Of a stretch of 64,000 nucleotides of DNA, positions 13,040-23,303 are shown in pieces. The position numbers were made by a program, and so were the translations under genes. Under the pieces are notes generated by a model. That model saw only the letters and a program-made list of their open reading frames with translations. It was not told where the DNA came from and did no database searches. Every line of letters starts with the position of its first letter. Position 1 is the stretch's first letter. Source of the DNA: Xestospongia muta (taxonomy: Eukaryota; Porifera; Demospongiae; Haplosclerida; Petrosiidae); contig OY848920.1 in NCBI GenBank assembly GCA_963693285.1, positions 64,501 to 128,500 of the forward strand, written 5' to 3'.

Positions 13040-15253
13040 CTACGAGATGAAGGAAGGGTGATACACTGTTGTTGCAGCCTCTGTCTCAAATAGCACTGTA
13101 TCAAATAAATGATACATGACCTTTTTTCCTCCTTTAGGAGTTGGACTCCAGTTAAATGAATAAACACAACAATCTAGACGTGGTGGTTCCTTTGCCGGTG
13201 TAAATTTCAAAAAGGGGTCACGTCCAAATAATACCACAAAACGTTCATTGACATTATCGCGAGCAGCATTGTCCAAGTACAAGTTAGTTGGAGGGAGATT
13301 GGCTAGAAAAAGGTTTGCATCGTCATCAGTAACTTGTACAGAAATCAGGCCAGTGTCGTCTTGAAGATATAATTGAAATACATAAGTGTATTTCAATAAG
13401 GGTACATTTGCCTCACTTGGTAACCTTTTCTCACATAGAGGACATTTGCTTCCTGCTTTGAGGTAAGTATTAGTTGATACTGCCTTTATAGTTTTTGCTA
13501 TAGCATATGGCGCTCGACACTTGGAACAACGAAGTTGTACAATCTCTTCAATGCATTTAGCAGATATTCCAATTGGTTGGACATCGCAACGATATTTATT
13601 AGGAATTTCAGTTGAGGCAAGAATATCACTGATTTTGGTGAAAGGATGAGAAGAATGTCGAGTGTATGTCACATACTTCATAAATGGAATCTTGGTCAAC
13701 GGATGACTTGAAGGAGTAACTAAGGTCTGTAGTGTTTTTTTAAGAGACAATACATCAGAATCAGTCTCTGGAAGCACAGAGCACGAGATTCCTTCTCCTT
13801 TTGGGCAATTTACTAATAACTGAACAACTGTAACTTCATCTCCATTGGTATTCTTACAGTAGTATAAACAAGCACGCACATTGTGTAAGTAGATATATTG
13901 TCCAGGTTGAAGTTTTGATACACGAACAGCTAATGCATTTATGATTATGATGTCATAAATATAATCTCCATATTTATTTACTAATGTTTGGTCTGTTATG
14001 GAATCTTCCTTTTCATGAACATTGTGGGCCATAAATTTAAGTGATGATCTGGTACCATCACAAACAGACAAACACATTGATTTCTCAGCTGCAATTGGAA
14101 GAACAGATACTAAATGACATACCATATCAAAACGATCACCAGGCTGTACATCAGTGAGCTTACATAATAATTTCCTTGATGTGTGTTTAGCTGACCATTG
14201 TTTAAGTTTAGTGACTACATTTTTGTCAAACTCTGTGAGTGATGCATTAGAAGAGCTCTTATATGGATGTAAAGGTTGGTCAAGTGAGCCATTAAAAACA
14301 TGAAAAGATGAGAAATGAAAAACAACAGCTTGTGGAGATTGATTAAAGTTATTAATTTTCACTCGACGTAAGATAACTATATCTCCTACCCTTTGAATAT
14401 TAGGTAATCCTTCAAGAGTTTTATGGAAAGCGGTCACATTGATTCCATCTTCAGGTTGACTCGGGTCAACTAGTACAAATGATGTACAAAAGTCTGTGCC
14501 TCTAGATTGATAACAAGGCTTAAAGAATTTGACTACTCCTGCTATATTAGTCTTTAATCCAATCTCAACATCTTTAATTGGAACATACTGATAGGAAGGA
14601 AGAACAGGAGAGGATTTTTGTCCTGATATCTTTTTTGGAGAAGCCTTTGATTGGGTATGTGATGATGATGGTTTTTCAAATGAGGAAGAGCTTTGCTTTT
14701 TCTCTTCACTTTTTGAAAACAGAGAAGAAACATATGGTTTCTTTGACTGTAACTGTCTATAAACCCAACGATTTATGAGAATACAAGATAAGTTATGACA
14801 GTCATCAGTGCAGTCAAGTGAGACAACACAATCCTGACTCTGAGTCTCCAAGTCCATATTTCTACTAACTTTAGCTCCATAGATATACAAGTGCGTATTA
14901 GATGGTTTTATGCATGGAAAATCTTTAGCAGACTCCCCATTAAATGACACTCGTACTTTCACGTCACTTTGAACATCTCTTAAGAGAACAATGAGATGTT
15001 TTAAATCACCACTTGTAGGCGTCTGACCAAATGGTATCCCCAGTACACACGTATGAATAGGGTCACTGTTTTCCTTGCATTCTCGGACATTTTTCCATCC
15101 TTGTGGTAATTTGGACAAGAAATCTTTGAGATATTCGTTTTTATGACTAGGTACCACATAAAGACGTTCATTGATTTGAATAGGCTTGGTTGTCCAAAGA
15201 CTCTCATGAGCAGGACCTAGAGATCTAGAGCCAGAAGAAATTGAGGCCGCCAT
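13040..15253 (-). CDS. POT1: Protection of telomeres protein 1 (POT1), single exon
   Basis: POT1 binds the single-stranded telomeric overhang within shelterin. The 737-residue frame is uninterrupted. Residues about 221-345 form OB1; GVVKFFKPCYQSRGTDFC aligns almost residue for residue with human POT1. OB2 follows (LTDVQPGDRFDMVCHL..., then a WDGTR-like CDGTRSS). The C-terminal OB3 has a four-cysteine zinc site, C576/C579 and C604/C607. Two features are odd. First, about 220 residues precede OB1, which in human POT1 starts near the N-terminus. Second, the two cysteine pairs are only 24 residues apart, while in human POT1 they are separated by about 117 residues holding the Holliday-junction-resolvase-like domain. 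The remaining length (about 517) equals human POT1 minus that insertion. The gene has no intron although its neighbours have many. Its start lies 123 bp from the divergent TRAPPC3 start. Confidence 0.95.
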   Translation of the reverse strand: MAASISSGSRSLGPAHESLWTTKPIQINERLYVVPSHKNEYLKDFLSKLPQGWKNVRECKENSDPIHTCVLGIPFGQTPTSGDLKHLIVLLRDVQSDVKVRVSFNGESAKDFPCIKPSNTHLYIYGAKVSRNMDLETQSQDCVVSLDCTDDCHNLSCILINRWVYRQLQSKKPYVSSLFSKSEEKKQSSSSFEKPSSSHTQSKASPKKISGQKSSPVLPSYQYVPIKDVEIGLKTNIAGVVKFFKPCYQSRGTDFCTSFVLVDPSQPEDGINVTAFHKTLEGLPNIQRVGDIVILRRVKINNFNQSPQAVVFHFSSFHVFNGSLDQPLHPYKSSSNASLTEFDKNVVTKLKQWSAKHTSRKLLCKLTDVQPGDRFDMVCHLVSVLPIAAEKSMCLSVCDGTRSSLKFMAHNVHEKEDSITDQTLVNKYGDYIYDIIIINALAVRVSKLQPGQYIYLHNVRACLYYCKNTNGDEVTVVQLLVNCPKGEGISCSVLPETDSDVLSLKKTLQTLVTPSSHPLTKIPFMKYVTYTRHSSHPFTKISDILASTEIPNKYRCDVQPIGISAKCIEEIVQLRCSKCRAPYAIAKTIKAVSTNTYLKAGSKCPLCEKRLPSEANVPLLKYTYVFQLYLQDDTGLISVQVTDDDANLFLANLPPTNLYLDNAARDNVNERFVVLFGRDPFLKFTPAKEPPRLDCCVYSFNWSPTPKGGKKVMYHLFDTVLFETEAATTVYHPSFIS

Positions 15254-15376
15254 ATTTTTTAAAAAGAAGGTGGATAATAACGTCTTATATTTTAAGCCAC
15301 ACCTACTACTTATTATTGTTAGTTTTTCTTATCACATTTTATAGAATTGTTATATATTTTTCGATTAATAGACAAT
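15254..15376. promoter_or_regulatory. Shared divergent promoter, POT1 / TRAPPC3
   Basis: Only 123 bp separate the two divergent ATG codons. Both promoters and both 5' UTRs must fit here or overlap the genes. The stretch is AT-rich with a CCACACCT element. No TATA box is convincing. Confidence 0.6.
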
Positions 15377-16189
<813 letters not shown>

Positions 16190-16258
16190 AATAGCAGTAT
16201 TTGTTACTAAATATTAATAATTATAGTGTGTTTACAATGAATATAATTAACTAGTTAT

Positions 16259-16282
16259 CACGTGACGTTATGACTAACGTCA
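16259..16282. promoter_or_regulatory. E-box overlapping a CRE-like palindrome upstream of akirin
   Basis: CACGTG (16259-16264) overlaps a perfect inverted repeat: TGACGTTA (16263-16270), spacer TGAC, TAACGTCA (16275-16282). It lies 122 bp before the akirin ATG and just after TRAPPC3. The words resemble bHLH and CREB/ATF sites; binding is inferred. Confidence 0.5.
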
Positions 16283-16403
16283 TTAAATTGAACTTCAAAT
16301 TTGAAGTGCATGTGAATTTGTGAAAAAGCCACACTTCTTCCAATCTGTAACTCCCTTATTTTCTTTCATCAGTTCTTGTTAGGTAAATATAGAAGCTGTT
16401 AAT

Positions 16404-17128
16404 ATGGCGTGTGTAACGTTGAAGAGACCAGTAGACGTTTTGGGTAGTCCTCACGTTGAGCAACAGCCCTTACCAAAACGTAAAAGATGTGGTCCTCCAT
16501 TGTTTCCATCTACGCCACCATCTGAAAGTTCTCCTGGTAAAAAAAAAAGAAAAAGATTTTTAGAAGCAGAAGATATGCCAATATCCCCTCCAGCTAATAC
16601 GAAACAACTTGAGTCACCATTTTTACAAGCAACTCCACCCCTTTATACTGGTAATTCTTGAAGAAATAAAAATATTTCAATACTTATCTTCTCTTTCATA
16701 GATAAGTTAGTAGCTAGTATAGAGGCTGAATTGAAGAGGCTCCAACGACGCAAACTATTCAATGAGTCACAAGGAAGTCACATGACATTACCTGTCTCAT
16801 CTCCGACTGCTCACGGTAAAGATCAGCCTTTATTCACGTTGAAACAAGTGACAATGGTTTGTCAACGAATGATGAAGGAACGCGAAGAGTTAGTACGAGA
16901 GGAGTACGATAAAGTTTTATCAGCTAAATTAGCAGGTATCTTTATATAATAGTGGTTTGATGACATTACAAGCATCTTTCATTTTCAGAACAATACGACG
17001 CGTTTGTTAAATTTAGTCATGATCAAGTAGAAAGAAGGTTGACAGAGTCTACATTTAGCTGTAAGTATCATGAAGAAATTATTATTAGCAGAAATAATTA
17101 TTCTCTTTTCTTTATAGACGTCTCATAG
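16404..17128 (+). CDS. AKIRIN: Akirin nuclear protein
   Basis: Akirins are nuclear cofactors of NF-kB-dependent and developmental transcription; vertebrate akirin-2 also bridges proteasomes to the nuclear import machinery. Four exons (16404-16650, 16702-16935, 16989-17060, 17118-17128) give 187 residues, close to the family's roughly 200. Visible landmarks are the MAC...TLKRP start, a basic nuclear localisation signal PKRKRC followed by a second basic patch KKKRKR, the conserved QPLFTLKQV and KEREE(L)VREEYD helix, KLAEQYDAFVKFSHDQ, and the extreme C-terminal SYVS. In akirin-2 that C-terminal motif contacts the proteasome. The last exon encodes only that tail (11 bp including the stop), so correct splicing of a tiny exon is essential. 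The start was chosen because MAC matches the family. Confidence 0.95.
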
Positions 17129-17427
17129 TTGGGTACTTGGTTCAGTCTATTGTCTCATATATCACTAACTAACTAACTGTTTAATTCAAAACTTGTTTCT
17201 AGTATTTGTAATTATAACTATTAAAAGTAAAGAAACTATTATGACACGTTATTTTAAAAATGATATTGAAACAGTTAATGATGTTTTATTAGTGACATAT
17301 ACACACGTCAACATATTTTAACGTACTATTAATACTCAAATTCATAGGGTGTTTCCTCTATATAGCGAGCTGCTAACGAAGGATTATTTTCATTTTGAAA
17401 ATAAGGAAGATATTAACTGCTCTGAGA

Positions 17428-20400
17428 ATGTCTACAGAATCTTACACTTGTTTGGTGAGCGTCGTTGGTTATTCAGCACACGGTGCTACATACTCGACTA
17501 GTACAGCAGGAGTAGGGAAGTCGTGTCTCTGTAGTCGATTTCGTTACAGTGGTGTGGATGACTATGTTGCAGATCATCCATCTTTGTTAGCTCTGCACGA
17601 GTTTGAAAGTCAAGTGGTAAGCACGGAACCTTTTCTTTATTGGGGACCACAGAAAGTGACTTATCCTGGAGCTAGAGGGAAAGATATTGTAGTCACATAC
17701 GAGGTAGTTGAGCACACTCTGTTTTATCACGATGAAACATCTCAACCCTTTTCACCTTTAAAGAAACTTTTAAATGATCGTGAATATGCTAAAAGAGCTC
17801 TTGTGTCTCCTGATTCTTCACGTAAGATAAGTTATTATGCCCGAGATGCAATTGGTTTTCCAGATAAATATACTTGTCTACCTTATCCAAGCAATGTTAA
17901 CAGGTTATCTCGAGGATTTATTATAGTAGTAGATATTTCAATGGATGGTATGGAGTTTGAGCGTCAATTAACAGCAGTAGAAACTATTGCTTATGAATTG
18001 AGAAGGCAGACAGTAGTCATTGCAGCTACTAAAAGAGATTGTTACAAGGAGTCTTCATTACGTAGACTTAACGAATGGGCTAATAAACAGAAATTACCTA
18101 TTATTGAGACATCAGCTAAAGATAATGTTAACGTGCAAGATGCTTTCCGTCTTGTTGCATCGAGAGTTCTTAAGAAAGCCAAGATATCTGATACATGCAA
18201 TGATTTTGCTTCTGCTACAGGTTACCAGTTGACTTTAAGGTCAAGAGCAAAAAAAGAATTCAAGGAGTATTTGTCAAAACGTATTCGTTCATCTACTGTT
18301 AGTTTTGAGATAATTGAAAAAGTGCCAGAATACCAAAAAGTCCTTGAGATGACAGGAAAATTTGCCACAGATGAGATTTTGGCACAACACCTGTTAGAAG
18401 TACGAAACACTGAAATAAGTACCTATCCCGGAGTAGAAGACAACCCCGATATGAGAATTGAGATGCTTGAGGAGTTTATTGATAGTCTAATTGACTTTGT
18501 AGCCCACCAGAAAACACTATACACGTAAGTTGATTGATACATATATCTTATTAACACTAACATTGCTTAATTACTACAGATATCTATTTGTTGGTTTAAT
18601 TACATTATAATTGAATGTAGACGTGACCTCTGACAGGAACATATAACTATGTAAACATGTCTTGTTGACAACTCAATGCCCCTTCTCATTAAATGCATAA
18701 CGTAAACACATCTTTTTCCTAAATATGATTGTTGCTTGTCGTGTTAGTCTCTATAGCAAACATTGTCATCAATATTTGTCAAAACATTGAAATGGTTTAT
18801 GTCTTTTATTGTTTGTATATTGAGAATAACATGAATTGTTGATATACGATAATACTCGTTTGGAAGAGCGGTGTATTTTATATATTTCCTTTGAAAGATC
18901 AACAATTACCACATTAATTAGTAGATTAAAAGAAAAAACCTACCAACCATATGTTAGTACATTAAATTTAAGAAAACCTGTTGACCAATAGCCATGAATA
19001 CTAGTTTATCACAACATAGGAATTACCCGGTCATTGACTGCCAGGAAATGTCTGTTTATCAGATAGTAACCTGATTTTAGTTTGTTAGTACATCAAATTT
19101 AAGAATAACTATTGACCAATAGCCATAAATACTAGTTTATCACAACATAGGAACTACCCGGTCATTGACTGCCAGGAAATGTCTGTTTATCAGATAGTAA
19201 CCTTATTTTAGTTGTTTGTGTATAGCTTATGTAGGAGGACATCATGTCTATAGCTTTAAAAACATCAGCACATTGTTAATCTATAAATGCTAAATGTTGT
19301 TCTTGCTGATAAGAGTAATAGTATAAGATATCAAAGAGTAGTACTCACGTTTCTAAAGAAACCACTCACAACTAAATTTAATCAATTTACTACAGTTTCC
19401 ATAGCCTCACTATTATATACCATATATGGTCATAATTAAGGCTCTAACCTCTCCTTCACATCCTTTGTAAAATTTAACCTAGCCTCTCTTTCCTTGTTGT
19501 ACTTTTTCCTTTTTCAAGTTCATGTATCATAGTCCTTTCCTTTTTATAATTTTATAGGATAATGACTTCCTATGTTACTGAAGAAGCTGTGTACTACAAT
19601 GAAACCTTTCCTTCTTCTAATTCAACTACATTTCATCCTGATACAACTTCTACAGAATTAGAAGTCAAGGAGACACCGGTATTAAAAGAATTTGAAGAGC
19701 CCACTTCTCCTATGAAGAATTATGTTAAACTTCAACGAACAGATAATGATATCAGTTCATCGTCATGCATTGGACAAGAAGAGACTCAAGAATTTGAAGC
19801 AGATATGAGTAAAAATACAGAGGAAGAAACAAATAAAACCATTACTGTTCCTACAGACCAACCAATAAAGCAAGCATCAGATATTGAAGACATTTATGAT
19901 TATCAGGAGCCAATGATGTCTCATGTGGCCCCTTCAATTCCTGCTTCAGAAGATGTTGATCAATTAACGACAATGTCAATTAAAGAACGTGCAAAACTAC
20001 TAAAAAGTCAAATTTCAGGAGAAAAAATCAGCATTGAAGAGTTTGTTAAAAATGAACTACCAAAAACACAGACAACAGAAGATAAAGGGGTAGTTCCTAC
20101 GTCCGAACTAGCCTCCAATATAAAGCACATTCACACACCACCCCCTTCTGTGCGTTCTTCAACTAAAATTCCTCCTCCTTTAATTTCTCCCAAACAGAAG
20201 AAAAGAGATTATTCTGATACCAAACTACAAAAACATAAGAAAAATAAATCAATTGAGATATCTTCACCATTACCTGCAATACTTCCATCTGGAATTCCTC
20301 CACCTGAAACACCTGCAACAGGGCTCCTTCCAAACAATACACCTCCTATAAAACCCAAACCAACTATTTCAAAGAAACCGGTAAAGTATTCAGTTCCATT

Positions 20401-22447
20401 AATAATAAATGTTAATCCTATGATGTCTGGAACACCACCTTTGAAGGAGAAACCCCTTCCTCCACAGTCTACACCCCTTCTAAATCCATCTACTCCTGGG
20501 ACAACCCCTCCAAATCCATCTACTCCTGGGACACCCCCTCAAAAACCATCTACCCCTGGGGCATCCCCTCAAAAACCATCTACCCCTGGGACTCCCCCTT
20601 TAAAACCATCTTCTAAGACACCATCATCTACTCCTGAGATGCCTCTAAAATCTCCATCAATCCTAGAAACAAAGCCTGATCAATTTTCAGTAAAACAGCC
20701 CTCACAGTCATCACCCGATCAAAAATCTATTCGAAAAAGCTATGAACGAGCTCCTCTTCCTCCACAACAAAAACAAGAAAGTTCTGTTATTGCTCCAAAG
20801 ACAGAAGCACGCAAAGCTAGATCTAACTATGAACCAAAGTTGCCAAAACTACGTGAGAAAGTCATGCAACAGCAAAACCAGGTTAAAAACACTTCTACAA
20901 ATGTTACATCATCCTCAGCTCCTCCTCATCCTCCATTGCATCCTCCTCCTTCCCATTATCCATTGCACCAAGCTCCATCTCCTTCCCTTCCTCCATCATA
21001 CCCGCCTCCTCCTCTTAGTACACAGTCTTTATCACACGAACAAGACCAGGCTCTTCGTTGCTCATTACCACCTTCGCAACCTCCCTCACAATCACCTTCA
21101 CTTCATTCAATTGCTGAAGAACAAATTAGAATGAATGAAATAAGAGAGAGCTCACCACCACCTCCTTTACCTCCACGTACTGATGAGATGTTAGAAATCA
21201 CACAAAATCAGGTTGACAGTCAAGTTACTGGACCATTACCTGTTTTACCACCAAAAAACACATCACCAAAGAAGGAGAAGGCTTCACAAAGAAAAGACAA
21301 CTACTTTTTAAGTTTATTCAAGCGCAAGGACAAATCCGAGGAAGAAAATATATCAGATAGGTCTACACATCAAAGTGGTCCCAGACGATCTACTATGGTT
21401 AACATGAGAATTCGACCACTCCCAGCAGAGCCTAGAATCCACACTGACCATGATGAGGATGATTATGATCGACCTGATAGCATTTTGTTTAGACCTCCGA
21501 TGCCTCCTCCAACAGAATCACAGATATCCCCTTTCTTCCTTCCATCCTCACATATTACTTATGGACACTCTGTACTTCCTCAGAGTGTACCTGTCAATCA
21601 AAATTTCTTTGACTCAACCCAAGGGAGTCACCCTAGTCACCAATTTCTAGTTCCCCAACAGTGGCACCATTTCTCCTCTCCCCAACAAAACCTCCGTCTT
21701 CCTCCCCCTGTGCAAGGCAGACCGCCGAATACTCAAATTGGTTTTGCAGTGCCTAAAAGAAGTCAGTCCTTTAATGTTAGCAGTAATGATGGGTACGTTG
21801 ACGTTGATGATGATGGTTATGAAAAAACAGACATCATTGAGCATATTAGAAAAACAGTAGGTCCAATGGCACAAATCCTTGATCCAAAAGACTCTTCCCG
21901 CAGTATTGATTATGATTATCCTGAAATTAGAGGGTTTCGTAGTCTTCCTCGTCAAGCTGCACGTAAATCACAACCTCTTCCACCCAGAAGTCCTATCTCT
22001 CTTGATATGCAGGATAGACCATCAACGCATCAACCCCTTGTAAAAGAAGACAGTTATGTTAACATGGATATTGAAACAGTCGAGAGTGACTATTATAATT
22101 CTGATGTGATACAGTCATTAGTGGATCATGATACCCTACGGAATAAACCTAAATTACCTCCTAAATCAGGTTCAGTTGATGACATGAGTATTTATTATAA
22201 TATCAGAGCTAGGGAATTTTCACCAACTGAAGACTCACATGAAGAGATGAAACCAGTAGTTCCACCTAAGAGACGAAGTCATTCAATTATTCCTTCCACA
22301 GACCCTTCTCCAGAGAAGTTACCTCATAAAGAACTTGAAATAGATACGGGTATTGATGCTGAAACTGGTCAGATGCGTAAACCACTTCCACCGAGAAATA
22401 TTCCACGACGAGGGTTTTTACTTGATCAAGCACCTTCAATTGGTTGA
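17428..22447 (+). CDS. p190RhoGAP-like N-terminal GTPase protein with Pro/Tyr-rich tail, no RhoGAP (paralogue 1)
   Basis: Exon 1 (17428-18524) and exon 2 (19558-22447) join in phase to 1328 residues. Residues about 8-260 resemble the N-terminal GTPase-like domain of ARHGAP5/ARHGAP35: a P-loop with an insertion before it (AGVGKSCLCSRF), FLYWG, VVEHTLFY, an ATKRD element in place of NKxD, and ETSAKDNVNVQDAF. The next ~110 residues align with the first FF domain (PEYQKVLEMTG...). The large second exon is disordered: many SH3-type motifs (PPPLPPR, VLPPK, KPLPPR), candidate SH2 docking tyrosines including YVNM (PI3K type) and YVDV/YEKT, and a 10-residue PSTPG repeat. There is no RhoGAP, PH or transmembrane region. 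A poly(A) signal AATAAA lies at 22670-22675. By inference it is a signalling scaffold. The ATG at 17428 is the first in frame that leads into the conserved strand. Confidence 0.85.
18953..19213. repeat. 131-bp tandem duplication in the paralogue 1 intron
   Basis: Two copies of a 131-bp unit (18953-19083 and 19084-about 19213) stand head to tail, over 90% identical by eye, with CATTGACTGCCAGGAAATG fully shared. They lie inside the 1.03-kb intron between the GTPase exon and the tail exon. Confidence 0.9.
20483..20602 (+). repeat. 30-bp coding minisatellite, four units (PSTPGTPPQK type)
   Basis: Four 30-bp units encode variants of a ten-residue proline-rich repeat, N/K-PSTPG-(T/A)-(T/P/S)-P. 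They stay in frame within the tail exon of the p190-like protein and probably vary in copy number. Confidence 0.85.
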
Positions 22448-23303
22448 ATCATAACAATATTTGTTTTAAATACTTTGTAAACATTTATATATATATGTAA
22501 ATATTTACTTATTAATTTTTTATTGTTTGTGTGTTTATAATTAAGTTTTATAAAATCATGTTTGTTGTTTTATTTGAAATGATGAAGTTTTTTGGAATAT
22601 ATTTTGCACTGATTGAAAACATGCTAGTGAGTTACACATAGTCTTTTAATATCAATCTCTTTTTTCTACAATAAAGATAAAGAAAGGTTGCTAGGATTGA
22701 TTTATTATAATATTTGGCAGTTGTATACAACACAATCCACATTGTTAAAATGTTACTTTATTAACCTATGTAAGAATAATTTTTGACTAAAGCATACCAT
22801 TCAGTATGCAACTCTGTTACTAAGTTAAAGTTCACTTTCAGGAAGCAACAGCATTGCATTTCTGTATCTCCTAGCAACAATGTTACTCAGAACATAACAT
22901 TCAAACGTTTAGGCAGACATTTTTTATGACTCATGGTGAGTAGTTTTGACGTTTCAATTGTGGTATAGTGCCTAGAGCTACACATATTGTTGCACCAAAT
23001 ATAGGACTGTATTCTGTTTGGTGCAACAACATTACCAGGACCCTACTACATGTAACATGTATCTACTATCCACTGTACAATTTTATTACAAGCAACATGT
23101 TGTAATTGAATGTTTACAAAAAGTTGCACAGTTGATGGTAGTCTTAATATTTCATTTTAGCAATAAGAAAGTTAGGATTCATGTAGGCTGGGTCAAATGA
23201 ATCTGGTAATTGTTATGTTAATTGGTATACCACATTGTATTAATAAAAACTACGCAAGGATATCTCGTATTAGTGAGTCGTTGTATCTTTACTACTACAG
23301 TCT
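22448..23303. other. Intergenic spacer between the two p190-like genes
   Basis: This 856-bp spacer holds the 3' UTR of paralogue 1 (AATAAA at 22670-22675), a 13-bp inverted repeat at 22987-23029 and the promoter of paralogue 2. No further gene is supported. Confidence 0.7.
22987..23029. repeat. Stem-loop with 13-bp perfect arms
   Basis: TTGTTGCACCAAA (22987-22999) and its exact reverse complement (23017-23029) are separated by a 17-nt loop. It lies 275 bp upstream of the paralogue 2 ATG. It could be a hairpin RNA, a MITE remnant or a protein-binding palindrome. Confidence 0.7.

Noticed and set aside
16778..16785. TCACATGA copy in akirin exon 2
   Set aside because: It is coding (within SHMTL) and was not counted as part of the intronic enrichment; likewise the copy at 48569 in an IBTK exon.
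17395..17427. Upstream extension of the p190-like paralogue 1 frame
   Set aside because: The longer frame opens with a TTG codon; the ATG at 17428 fits the family start.
20742..21134. 130-residue Leu/His-rich plus-strand frame
   Set aside because: Shadow in another frame of the proline-rich exon of the p190-like gene.
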